A stretch of 64,000 nucleotides of DNA from Monosporascus cannonballus. Its lineage: Eukaryota; Ascomycota; Sordariomycetes; Xylariales. The position numbers and the translations under genes were made by a program. Below the pieces are notes generated by a model, which saw only the letters and a list, made by a program, of their open reading frames with translations, was not told the DNA's origin and made no database searches. Of the stretch, positions 11,280 to 22,643 are shown one piece after another. The DNA lies in NCBI GenBank assembly GCA_004154925.1, contig QJNS01000121.1, positions 62,001 to 126,000 of the forward strand. The letters are read 5' to 3'. Every line of letters starts with the position of its first letter. The first letter of the stretch is position 1.

Positions 11280-14200
11280 ATATGACGATAAAAGACGTTA
11301 ACGACCTTATTACTTTGGAAATACGAATCGGAACGTATTGGTATACCGTAATGGTAAACTGCGGAACTCTGGGCGGAAATTATATTATACCGGATATGGT
11401 CAATAAGTTCAGACTGTTATGGAGATATAAGTTAAAATCTTATATAACGACGAATACCGAAGGTTAGGAATTTGCTTACGATAACCAAAAAATTATATGC
11501 GAAATTAATTACTTCGAAATTTTTGTTAAAGAATAATATTAAATGGTTAATTCCGATATCGTTTTATTCGGGAATTATAATATAATCTTAGGATTACCAT
11601 AAATACGCCAGTACGGAGTTTTGATTAACGGCGTAATTAATTAAATAAAATTTATTTTATTTTTTATTAATAAATAAAAAAAGTTAAGATCTTAATATTC
11701 GATTAATAATAATAACGAATGCAGGCATAAGGATACAACAGATATTTTATTACCTAAAGGAATAAAATACAAAAAAGAAAATAAATATTAAAGAAAAATA
11801 CGACGTATTGTTATTATTTTTAGAACGAAATTAAAGTAATTGAATAATAATTTAAAATAACAAAAATAACAGCTTAAGGAGTTAAAAACTCTGATTAATA
11901 TGTTGTTATAATATTACAAATATAAGCAGTTTTTTCGAAAGGAATTCGATACGAAATTACCAGAATATAACGAATAGGATTATAAGATAATCCTTAAGGA
12001 AAAATTTTCGACAAAGTTTTACCTTATTTACAACTTTAGTAAAAACGAATTACGTATTTTTAGAAAATATTTGGAAAATTGGTTATAAAAAGGATGGATT
12101 CGACCTTCGAAATTATTAGCAGGATACCCGATATTTTTTGTACTTAAGAAAAATGGAAAATTACGATTTATGGTTAATTACCGATAATTAAACGACGTTA
12201 TTATTAAAAATTGAATATTATTACCTTTAATTATGGAAATAAAAAACTGATTTTACGAAGTTAAATAGTTTATAGTATTCGATTTCAAAAATGTATATAA
12301 CTTTATTAGGATTAAGAAAAGATACGAATAGAAAATAGTTTTTAGGACAAAATACGGATTATTTGAATATTTGGTTATATTAATAAAACTTACGAACGTA
12401 TTAGTAACTTTCCAGCAAATAATTAATTACGTATTACGAAAATACCTTAATATTTTTATCGTATGCTGTCTCGACGACATTTTCATTTTTTTAAAGACAG
12501 AAAAAGCATACGCAAAATACGTTTATAAAATTCTTTAAGCTTTATAAGATGTAAAATTACTTATTAACGCAAAAAAAAGTAAGTTCCATATATAGGAAGT
12601 GGAATATTTAGGATATATTATTATCCCAGAATATATTAAGATGGACCTTAAGAAAATTGCTGTAGTTATAAAATAATAAATGTTAATTACGGTTAAGGAG
12701 GTACAGGTATTTTTTGGATTTGTGAATTATTATAGGAAGTTTATTCGAAATTTTAATAAAATAACCATACCTTTGATAAATTTTATAAAGAAAGAAAAAG
12801 AATTTAAATGGACGTTAAATACGGAAAAAGCATTTTAAGATATTAAGGATACGATTACCAGCGAGCTAGTACTAATTATGTACGATTTAAACCGCTTTGT
12901 TAAGTTAAAAACCGGTATTTCGGATTATACGTTAGGCGTAATAATTGGATAACGAAATAATTAAAGTAAATTGCACCTTATTATATTTTTTTCGTATAAG
13001 TTAAAAGGAGCCGAGTTTAATTACGGCATTTTAAATAAGGAATTTATGGCCATTATTATGGCGTTTCGGGAATTTAGGTATTTTTTAAAGGGAAATTTGT
13101 ACTAGGTTAAGGTTTATACGGATTATTAAAATTTTACCCGATTTATTACGATTAAGGAGTTTATAGGACGATAATTTTGTTACGCGGAAAAATTAGCGAA
13201 TTTCGATTTCGTTATTATCTATAAAAAAGGATCAGAAAACGGTAAAGCAGATATTTTAAGTAGGCGACCAAACCTTAAAGAGAAATTCGTTAAAATTAGT
13301 TATATAATTTTCGATATTATTATAAAAGGATATTTACGTTTATAACAAATTGCGATAATTAGGGCAGTACCTTCAGATGTATATTACAAGATCTAATAAT
13401 ATAATAATAATTTCCCAGAAAATTAAAAAACGGATAAAATATAAATTTCAGAAAAATATTAGAAAATTTAGTATGAGAAATATACGAACATTAGTTACAT
13501 GGATATCCAGGGATTTACAAAACCTTAAAGCAATTTTAAGGTATATATTTTTTTAAAATGAAATTAATAATATAGAAAATTATACGGCAATATGATATTT
13601 GCGCCAAAGTAAAGGCTCGACGACATAAGCCATACGGAAAATTACAGTTATTATCAATTGCAGAATAACTATGGTATTTAATTATATTCGACTTTATTAT
13701 TGAATTTTTTATGTTAAAAAATCCAGTTATGGAAATATATTACGATAATATTTTTGTAATAATTAACCGATTTACGAAATTTTCTTATTTTTTACCATAT
13801 TATAAAAATATAAACGCCGAATAATTGGTATATATTTTTTAAACATATTTTCAGCATATACGAATTATTAATAAAAATTATATCAAATAAAGGATTAACT
13901 TTCGTATTTAAGTTTTGGCAAGGCCTAATAATATAAATTGGCCTAAATCACAAGTTATTTAACATATTTAAATTTTTAACGGATAAATAAATAAAATAAA
14001 TGAATTAAACTTTAGAAACTTATTTACGATATTATATTAATTACGAATAAAATAATTAAGTTAAGAAATTACAGATCGCATAATTAGCTCATAATACCAG
14101 TTATTACGAAAGTATTAAAATAATACCGGCGAACGCAAATTTTGGTATTATTTCAGAAATTTATAAAAAAGTACGCAATAACGGTCCAATTAACGTTAAA

Positions 14201-14720
14201 GTAATCCTTACGTTAAAATAATTACGATAGTTATATTAAGAAATAAAATTAAAATTAAAATTCGTACGAAATCAAATAAATAAGTATTATAATTAAAAAA
14301 GGTTAAAAAGATTAATTTTTTAAAAAAGGGGAAATAGTTTTTTTCGGTACTAAAAATATTTAAATAAAAAAACCTACCAAAAAATTCGATTTTAAATATA
14401 TCGGTTTATATAGAATTATTAAGAAAATCTTAAAAAATAATTATTAATTGGAACTTTTACTAAAAATTAAACTTTATTTAATTTTTTATGTTTCCTTACT
14501 TAAGTTAGTAACAGATATTATTAAAATGTATACGGTATAAAACGATATGGAAATAAAAGATAAATAGGTATACGAGGTGGAGAAAATTTTTGATATGCGA
14601 AAACAAAACGGATTTACTTAGTACCTAATTAAGTGGAAAAAATATCCAGATTCCGAGAACATCTGGGAACCCGCCAAGAACCTTATTGGCGCTTAGTGCC
14701 TGTTGAAGAATTTTCATTAG
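11280..14720 (+). pseudogene. pol of copy 3: protease-RT-RNase H-integrase-chromodomain
   Basis: Domains can be followed in order. An aspartic-protease-like segment at about 11280-11620 reads VNCGTLGGNYI, where the family has a D(S/C)GA core, so the catalytic Asp is Asn here, a G to A change. The reverse transcriptase at about 12080-12650 has CCLDDIFIF near 12465 in place of YxDD. The block FFGFVNYYRKFIRNFNKI lies near 12710. RNase H/connection includes KVYTDY near 13110 and GKADILSRRP near 13240. The integrase core with NIFVIINRFTKFSYFLPYYK lies at about 13745-13805. The chromodomain at about 14570-14700 has the WKKYPDSENIWEPAKNLIGA block split by one stop. Many stops: a pseudogene. Confidence 0.9.
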
Positions 14721-14754
14721 CGACGACGGAATTATTAAGGAAAGCCCTTTAGTT

Positions 14755-15187
14755 AAGGTTTTCAGGAATGGACCAGTTAAGGGAAGTAAGGGATGGTATA
14801 GGAAGCGGAGTTTCGGCCTCCGTACGCTCCTGCTTATCCAGCTTATTTATTAATTAAAGACCGTAATTAACAATTTTGACTTCTTTGGCGTAAAGAAATT
14901 TCTTTTAACGACGAAAACGAAAAAGGCGATTAATGATTTTATCGATATTACGCTGTTTGCGTGCCAAATTTTCTTTTAATTTTTGCTAAAAGCGTAAAAG
15001 CGTCTTTTTAGCAATAACTTTTTTGTAATTTAAACGATCCTTTTTTTGTCTTAATACGACGCAAGAAATCGATTAGGACGTTAAAATTATCGCAGCGACG
15101 ACAGTTCTTAATACATTTGTTATAACGACGAATTTTTTTAATTATTTGACATTTTGTACCATTTTCGAAATAAGGCGTGTACGGCAT
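14755..15187 (-). pseudogene. antisense reading frame in the 3' region of copy 3
   Basis: On the strand opposite to pol, an open stretch starts at 15187 with MPYTPYFENGTKCQIIKK and continues RRYNKCIKNCRRCDN, a tight cluster of four cysteines. After a frameshift at about 15050 a second frame gives ARKQRNIDKIINRLFRFRR, KKFL, and INKLDKQERTEAE, which looks like an amphipathic, coiled-coil type tail. The matching order is present opposite pol in copies 1, 2, 4 and 5. The function is unknown; a small zinc-binding, coiled-coil protein is an inference from composition. It lies between the chromodomain and the 3' LTR and would need its own antisense promoter. Confidence 0.55.
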
Positions 15188-15356
15188 AACTTTAAAATTA
15201 AATTTGATAATATAAGCAGCCAGAAAATTTAGGCTTTTTTTTGATTAGGACAATTACGAGATTTGCGGTTAATAACACGACCCGTTATGGTGAAGGAAGA
15301 TAACTTATTAGGAAGGAAAATTTTTGAAGGCAAAAATCTTGGAGAAAGGGAGATCG

Positions 15357-15737
15357 TATTACGACCCAACCCAAGATCGGCTGCGAAAACGGTCGGACCT
15401 ACAAAAAAGAATTACGTAATTTGGATCTTTTTTGGCATCAAGATCCAAATAAATCCATACAGAACTAACCGAATTTAATGGCATTAGATCTCTGATAACG
15501 TTAAAATTTAATAAAAATCTAATTAATTTATGAAGATATATACGCTTATTATTTCCATAGTTTAGATAATTTTAGCCTGCAACATTTATCAATATTAATC
15601 GTTTGTAATAAGGCATTTCCGGTATTAAGAGATATGATACGTTACTGTATTTATTGCTCAGATTCCCACGATATTTCTGCCAACATAAACTCGTCGACTT
15701 AAGGTTTAATAGTTGGTTAAACCGCCTAGCCGTCACA
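15357..15737 (+). repeat. 3' LTR of copy 3
   Basis: 381 bp. It starts TATTACGACCC (partner TGTTACGACCC) and ends GCCGTCACA. The E-box of the partner is lost (ATTACGTAAT). The pair shows reciprocal RIP changes, so both LTRs were mutated after insertion. Confidence 0.92.
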
Positions 15738-16134
15738 TATTTAGTTTATTAAGGTTATTTTTTTATATTATCTTAATTAATTAAGAAGTGAGTTTAACCA
15801 ATAAATAGCTATAAATTAAAATAAAAAAACTAGGTTTCGGCGGTTACTAATAATACGATACGTATATTAAATAATTATATTTATTTTTTTACCTTAATTT
15901 ATATATATAATCATAAACAAACGTTAATCGATTCGTATTAAATAAATTCGAATTTGTTACCGTATTATTCGATTATTAGCTTTTTTTCAAAATCGATAGC
16001 AAGTTATTTATCGCCGGTTTTGGATTTGGAATTAAGAACGTTAATTTAGGTTATCTTATAAACGTTATATTAAACAGGCTAACTAAATATAAAAGAAAAT
16101 ATTTAAACTTTACGTTTTAAAACTTTATATTAAT

Positions 16135-17450
16135 ATGGATAAGTATATTATAAGATATAACGGCAAATCGTTTTTTAATATTACGATTCCGAATAAAGCC
16201 GATAATATCCGTTTTAAAGCTTAGGTCCTAGCTTATTATGAGTTATTCGTAATATAAATAGGCCATTATTTAGGCAAAGGCGGCGGTTTTATAAACGTTC
16301 CACAGTTAAAAATCAAAAAAAAATCAATAGGAAAAACGACGATCTGTTAAATCTAATTTATGGTATAATTATTTATCTTATAGATAAATTTTAGAATATT
16401 TATAATTTTCCGTATTATATATTTCTTAATAACTTTTTTTGGCTATAATTATTTTTGCAATTATGCGAAAAAGAATTAATAATAAGAAATATAACACAAA
16501 AAAGTCCGGAATAACGAAATATTTAATTAATTAAAAATAATAACAACCGCCCTAAAAGAAAATTAAAATATTAAAATAATTTATTAATTTGAAAAAAGCT
16601 AATGGCGTTTTTTTTGTTATATAAACAAATTATGAAAATTTTAACGCCTAGTAATAAAGTAAATTAAGTTACTTAAATTAATAATTTTAGCGTTTTATTT
16701 TTAAATATTAGATGGACGGCAAAAGAACGGATTCTAATAATTTAAAAAAAGCCTAAAATAAAAAATAAATATACAATTTCTACCGGTAATTTATTCGGAA
16801 ATCAGGCGGAAAAAATAGTTATAATACTTTAAGGTATTTATAAATATAACCTTAATATAAACGGCGTTAATTTCGGTAATTAGCGAAAATCTATATTTAA
16901 ATAGAATTATAATTTTCGATATAACGTTACGCAAATGTTTATGTATAACTTTTTGTTTTACATTATTATTAATAATTATTTTCCTTTGTAAAAATGGGGG
17001 AATTTATTATGGAAAGCTTACGAAAACGTTACGTCTTTTCGAAAAGCATTTATTAATAAAGGTATTCGACATTTCGGGTTATTTTTTAACGGTTGTCAAA
17101 AAGCTTTAAAGAGCTTATTCCGTACTGGTAATATGGAAAATTTTACAAATTAATATCATAGGGTTTTAAGGAAATCCGCTTTAAGATATTAAGCTTATTT
17201 AAGACATTTTTATTGTAATACGTGGAGATTAAGGCTTTAGGTTGCAAATAATGATATTATAAATCGGCAGCGAGCCCGATAAATAACGTTTCGTTATGCG
17301 GAATGTGATATAGCGATTTGTAATAACGACCGGTGTTGGTACTTGTATCATAGCGCGAGATAAGATGTGGCTAAAGGTAGCTTTTCCTGCCGAAGTTGAT
17401 TGGTTAGTGTGGGCGAATAAAAATTGGGAGCTGCCCACCTTCAGAAAAGA
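16135..17450 (+). pseudogene. piggyBac-like (DDE_Tnp_1_7) transposase, RIP-damaged
   Basis: Cuts and pastes the element it sits in. Reading through RIP stops, the order matches fungal piggyBac transposases: MDKYIIRYNGKSFFNITIPN with the first catalytic Asp intact (codon 16138), then RFKAWVLA; a YYIFLNNFF block where FLDN is expected, so the second Asp is Asn (codon 16428); NKVN.VT.INNFSVLFL near 16650-16700; NINGVNFGN where GVDIADQ is expected, so the third Asp is Asn (codon 16869). A cysteine-rich tail, ECDIAICNNDRCWYLYHS, lies near 17298-17352. Both Asp to Asn changes are G to A, as RIP makes. The last 250 bases are nearly free of mutation. The N-terminus upstream of 16135 could not be followed. 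Inactive. Confidence 0.8.
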
Positions 17451-17483
17451 TTGTTAGCGCTACGCCTTATGGCCCTCCGTCGG

Positions 17484-20400
17484 ATAGCTCTAGGAGATAA
17501 TATTCGTTAACTGGTCGAAACAGAAAGCTGGCCAGAAAAAAAATAATGTCCGTAAGAAAACCCTTTTTATTATTGTGAATAATATAATTACCAAATAGAA
17601 AAGAGGTTCATCTAGCATATAATAAAGAAATATTATTAAAAAGTCATTACAGATCTTTATTTTCAGTTAATATTTATTACAAACCTTAACGAAAGAAAAA
17701 CTATTAACAAAAAAATACGTTAGTTCATAAACAAGCTTTAAAATGATAATAAATACAACGCATAATAGGATACGTTCGAAACCATAAACAATAGTTTATT
17801 TAATAGAGAAAAATTTATAATAAAATTAAAAATAACTGATATAATTCGAAAAAACGGTACACGGATAATAATAACAAATGCAGCAGCTCGATACACTATG
17901 TACAAAAACATAAATAAAGCTTAACAAATTCGAACAAAAATTAAAAGAAAAAAGTTACTTATAAAAAAGCCGTAGGATAACGAAACCTAAAGGAATTAGA
18001 AGGAATTCCTAAAAAGGGTTCTAAACGCGTTAATAAAAGCTGTTCACGACTTTCTTACTTGGGATATACAAATTAAAACTTATTAATATACTGTAATAAT
18101 GAATTGCGAAATTCTAGACGGAAATTACCTTGTACTAAATATGATTAATAACCTTAAATTGCCGTGAAAATATAAAATAAAACCTTATATAATTGCGAAT
18201 ACCGAAGATTAAGAATTTGCTTACGATAACAGAAATATTATATGCGAAATTAATTATTTCGAGATTTTTATATAAGGACCATACAAAATAATTAATTTCG
18301 ATATTATGTTATTTGGGAATTACGATATAATTTTAGGATTACTCTGGATATACCAGTATAGAATCTTGATTAATACTGTAATTAACTAGGTAAGGTTCGC
18401 TTTATACCTTATTAATAAACAAAAAAAACATCTTAATATCCGATCGAAACTAATAACGAAAATAAGCCTAGAGATACGATAAAAACCTTATTACTTAAAG
18501 AGATAAAATATAAAAAATATGGGCATTAAAGAAAAATATAATATAATGTTATTAGTATTAAAGCGGAATTAAAGTAATTAAATAACGATTTAAAGCAATA
18601 ACCTTAAAGGTGAGAAAATTTAATTGATAAGCCTTTATAATATTATCGATATAAGTAATTGTTTAAGAAAAAGTTCGATACAAAATTATCGAAATATAGG
18701 GAATAAGATTATAAGATAATTTTTAAAAATTGATTCTCGACGAAGTTTTACCTTATTTATTATCTTAACAAAAACTAATTGCGCGTTTTTAAAGAATACC
18801 TAAAAAATCGGTTATAAAAGGGATAAATTCGACTTTCGAAATTACTAACAGGTTATTTAACATTTTTCGTATTAAAAACGAACGAAAAATTGCAACTTGT
18901 GATTAATTACCGATAACTAAACGATATTATTATTAAGGATCAAACATTATTACTTTTGATTATAAAAATAAAAAACGAATTTTATAAAGCAAAATAATTT
19001 ATAATATTCGATATTAAAAATAAATATAATTTTATTAGAATTAAAAAAGGATACGACCAAAAATTGTTTTTAAGACGAAATACGGATTATTTAAGTATTT
19101 GGTTATACTAATAGGATTTAAGAATGTATTAGTAACCCTTTAACGGATAATAAATTATGTGTTACTAAAATATCTTAACGTTTTTATCGTATGCTACCTT
19201 GACGACATTCTTATCTTTTCAGAAATAGAAAAAGCATATACAGGATACGTTGATAAAGTTTTTTAAGTTTTATAAAACATAAGGTTATTTGTTAACGCAG
19301 AAAAAAAAATTTTATGTACGGGAAATAAAATATCTTAAATATATTATCACTCCAGGACATATCAGAATAGATCGTAAGAAAATTGCTGCAATTATAAAAT
19401 AACAAACGCCAATTACGGTTAAAAGGTATAAGTATTCTTTGGATTCGCCAACTAATACAGAAAGTTTATTCGAAATTTTAGCAAAATAGCTATACCCCTA
19501 ATTAATTTTACAAAAAAAAAGGGTTAAATGGACGTCCGAAATAAAAAAGGTGTTTTAGAAAATTAAGGATATAATTACCAGCAAGCTAATATTAACTATG
19601 TACGATTTAATACGTTTCATTAAGTTAAAAACAAATGTTTTAAATTACACGTTAAACAAAATAATCGGATAGCAAGATAATTAAAATAAACTATATCTTA
19701 TTTCAATTTTTTTACATATTAAAAGGAGCCGAATTTAATTACGGTATTCCAGTTAAAGGATTTATGGCCATTATTATGGCTTTTCGAGAATTTAAGTATT
19801 TTCTAAAGGGAAGCTTATGCCAAGTTAAAATTTATACGGATTATTAAAATTTTATTTAATTTATTACGACCAGAGAACATATAGGACGATAATTTTGTTA
19901 CGCGAAAAAATTGGCAAACTTCGATTTTGTTATTATTTATAAAAAGGACTTAAAAAACGGCAAAGCCGATACCTGAAGCAAACGACCAGATTTGGGAAAA
20001 ATTTGGTTAAAATTAAAAATATAATTTTTGATATTACTATGAAAAACATTTACGGCCACGACGAATTTCGACAATACGGGCAGAACCTATCGATATATAT
20101 CAGAAAATCCAGCAATAAAACGACGGTCTCTTAGAAAACCAAAAAGAGGACAAAATACAAATTCTAGCAAAATATCAAAAGATCTAATACGAAACATATA
20201 CGAACACCAGCTATATAGATATCCAGGGATTTATAAAACTTTAAAACGGCTTTAACGCACATATTCCTTTTTTAGGATGAAATTAACGATACAAAAAATA
20301 ATGCAGCAATACGATATTTGCGCTAGAACAAAAGCTCGACGACATAAGCCATACAGAGAATTACAGCTATTACTAGTCGCAAAGCGACCGTAATATTTAG

Positions 20401-21430
20401 TTATATTCGATTTTATTACCAAATTTATTATGTCGAAAAATTCCGCTACGGAAATATATCACGATAATATTTTCGTTGTCGTTAATGGATTTACGAAATT
20501 CCCCTATTGTTAACTACATGATAAGGATAAAAACACCGAACAAATAATATATATATTTTTACACGCATTTTTAGCATATACGGATTATTAAGAAATTCAT
20601 TTTAAACAGAAAATTAATAATTGTATGAAAATGTTTTCAAAGTCTTACAATTTAAATCGGTTTAAATTATAAGTTATACAGCGGTTTTAAAGTAGAAGTA
20701 AATAAAAAACGAATTAAACTTTAAAAAGTATTTACGGTATTATATTAATTATAAACAGAATAATTAAGTTAAAAATTACTTGTTATTAAATGAACTTATA
20801 ATACTAACTATTAGAAAAATATTAAAATAATATTTACAAATATTAATTGTGGTTTTATTCCAAAAGTATACAAAAAAGTACGCGATAACGGTTTAATCAA
20901 TATTAACATAATTCTTACGTCGGAATAATTACGATAATTATATTAAAAAAAATAAGAACCAAAGTAAAATTCCTCCGAGTTTAAATAAGCAAACATTATA
21001 ACTAGAAAATATTAAAAAAAAATTCAAAAAAAGAAAAAGGTTTTTACTGTTAAAAATATTTAAACAAAAAAACGTAGTAAAAAACTCGATTTCAAATATA
21101 TCGGTTCATATAAAATCGCCAAGAATATCTCAAAAAATAATTATTAATTAACACTTTTACTGAAAGTCAAATTCCGTTTAATTTTCCATATTGTTTTATT
21201 CGAATTAACGGCAAATACTATCGTAATATATAAAGAACAAAATAATGTAAAGGTGGAAAACGAACAAATATGTAAGGTGGAAAAAATCCTCGATATACAG
21301 AAAAAAAAGATTTACCCAGTATCTAATTAAGTAAAAAAAGCACTCGGACTCCGAAAATACCTAGAAACTCGCCAAAAATCTCATTGGCCCCTAATATCTA
21401 TTAAAGAACTTTTATCGACAACAACAGGCG
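17484..21430 (+). pseudogene. pol of chromovirus copy 1
   Basis: Copy 1 continues here after the piggyBac insertion and aligns along its length with pol of copies 3 and 4. The reverse transcriptase active site is well preserved at 19192-19221 as CYLDDILIFS. An integrase core is readable near 20460-20540 and a chromodomain near 21270-21400, with YPV/KKAL and PKIS remnants. Stops occur throughout. Together with 343-1166 and 7893-8576 this gives a nearly full-length element scattered over 22.6 kb. Confidence 0.85.
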
Positions 21431-21439
21431 CGTCTTATT

Positions 21440-22100
21440 TAATAATTAACCAATTAATAACCGGGATATCGGGCCAGTCGGCCGCGGCCTATGTTAACGT
21501 AGTAGTTATAATAGCAGTTTCCAGTTATTTTTATTTTTAATGCTTTTGTTTTTCTAATTTATCCAACAACCAAAGTTCACGTTATATTATAGTAATAGCT
21601 TTGGAACGAATGATCGCCTTTTGTTTCCGTAAGCGAATAAAACCAAAAATATATTTATTTTTTTCCTAATAATAATATTAAGCCTTAAAATAGAGCCGTT
21701 AAAATTTTAATAATTACTTTTTAACAAATACTTTGTCACGGCGCTGTACGTCTCTTGGGTTTCTAGAAGATATTCTGTTGTTGCACGAGGAAGAAAGAAG
21801 AAAGCTATCTAGGAAGCGCTACGCGCTTGCATATATATAGCGAAACGGCGGCTTAAATAAGCCGGTTTGCTAGTGCCGTAACATGCTTTCTCACGTTTTA
21901 AACGTTAATATTTTCGACAAATATTTTATAAAAAGAAAAACGGTACGCCGATATTATCGCAAAACCGACTCCGATTAACATATTTTTTATATTTTACAAC
22001 GTTTTTCATTAATTTACACTTTGTATTTTTTAGAAAATAATAAAAACAAAATATAACTTCGTATTCAAATTCGTCGAAAGCTTTTATGAAATTAGTAGGA
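21440..22100 (-). pseudogene. antisense reading frame in the 3' region of copy 1, interrupted by a 150-bp insert
   Basis: Opposite to pol. The upstream half (minus strand, about 22100-21926, within a 119-codon open stretch to 22285) reads NFIKAFDEF, KNTKCKLMKNVVKYKKYV, NRSRFCDNIGVPFFF. The downstream half (about 21690-21480) reads FIRLRKQKAIIRSKAI and LLDKLEKQK. The two halves match the cysteine and helical parts of the frame in copy 3. The LTR-like insert at 21734-21883 separates them. Confidence 0.5.
21734..21883. mobile_element. 150-bp LTR-like mini-element, copy a
   Basis: Starts TGTCACGGC and ends GCCGTAACA, an inverted TGT...ACA end pair, and is flanked by TACTT (21729-21733) and TGCTT (21884-21888), a 5-bp target duplication with one RIP-type difference. 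It matches 46818-46967 base for base over most of its length. A TATA-like run (CATATATATAG) and two short palindromes, near GCGCTACGCGC and GGCTTAAATAAGCC, lie inside. No coding capacity. It could be a solo LTR of a very short-LTR family or a TRIM-type element. Confidence 0.85.
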
Positions 22101-22245
22101 CAAATAATAAAAGAATGAAAAATAAGACAAATGTTAAAAATGCAAAACGACATATTTTGGAGACGAAAAAGGAAAAAAGCATTTACCAAACAGGAAAAAA
22201 GAAAAAAGGAATTTTGAGAATAAGATTTTTGGAAAAAGGAAATCG

Positions 22246-22638
22246 TATTATAACCCAACAAATTTCGGCCTCGAAAAACGGTCAAACAAAAATAATACGG
22301 GCCACTCTTCGGGTTACGTAACGGATAATCATTACCAGCCTAATAATCATTAATAATCAAAAATAATCCCAATTAGCCGTAATTATTGCCAGCTGCGTAA
22401 TTACAAATAATCGAACCAAAAATAAGAAAGTTATATACACATATTAATTCCATAATTTAAATAACAATAGTTTGTAATATTTATCAATATTAATTATTAG
22501 AAATATAACTCCGGCATCCTTGGTATTACGAGACGTAACACATTATTATATCTATTGTTCAAAATCCTACAATATTTCTGCTAATATAAAACCGTACGAC
22601 TGAGGTTTAATAATTGGTTAAACCGCCTAGACGTCACA
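22246..22638 (+). repeat. 3' LTR of chromovirus copy 1
   Basis: 393 bp, from TATTATAACCC (decayed TGTTACGACCC) to GACGTCACA. The 3' half is shared with the LTR of copy 3 and, inverted, with that of copy 2. The U3 half, with ATTTCGGCCTCGAAAAACGG, is shared only with copy 4. Bases 22639-22643 are ATTTT; the matching left duplication is outside the window. Confidence 0.88.
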
Positions 22639-22643
22639 ATTTT

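Larger units (their letters stand above)
8996..15737 (+). mobile_element. complete Ty3 chromovirus copy 3, inserted in the piggyBac-like element
   Basis: A full-length plus-strand element of 6,742 bp with LTRs at 8996-9374 and 15357-15737. The flanking 5-bp duplication is CATTT (8991-8995) on the left and TATTT (15738-15742) on the right, which differ by one RIP-type C to T. Internal order: gag, protease, reverse transcriptase, RNase H, integrase, chromodomain, opposite-sense 3' reading frame. Its LTR U3 differs from those of copies 1 and 2, so it is a separate subfamily. Removing it restores a continuous piggyBac element. Confidence 0.93.
8577..17483 (+). mobile_element. piggyBac-like DNA transposon, split by chromovirus copy 3
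   Basis: The ends form a 19-bp imperfect terminal inverted repeat, CCCACGAAGGGCCATAAGG at 8577-8595 against the reverse complement of 17465-17483, with two mismatches. Without copy 3 and its target duplication the element is about 2,160 bp, a normal piggyBac size. Comparison with uninterrupted chromovirus sequence at about 50996-51010 and 10728-10736 places the insertion at ...GATCTAT / ATAGCTC..., so only a 2-bp AT duplication can be deduced, not the TTAA usual for piggyBac. Near the left end, short inverted repeats TTAGTGGGC (8615-8623) and GCCCACTAA (8648-8656) may be subterminal transposase sites. Confidence 0.85.

Noticed and set aside
17229..17438. 69-codon minus-strand open stretch with MGSSQFLFAHTNQS
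   Set aside because: It is antisense to the well-preserved C-terminal part of the piggyBac transposase, whose cysteine-rich plus-strand reading explains the open frame.
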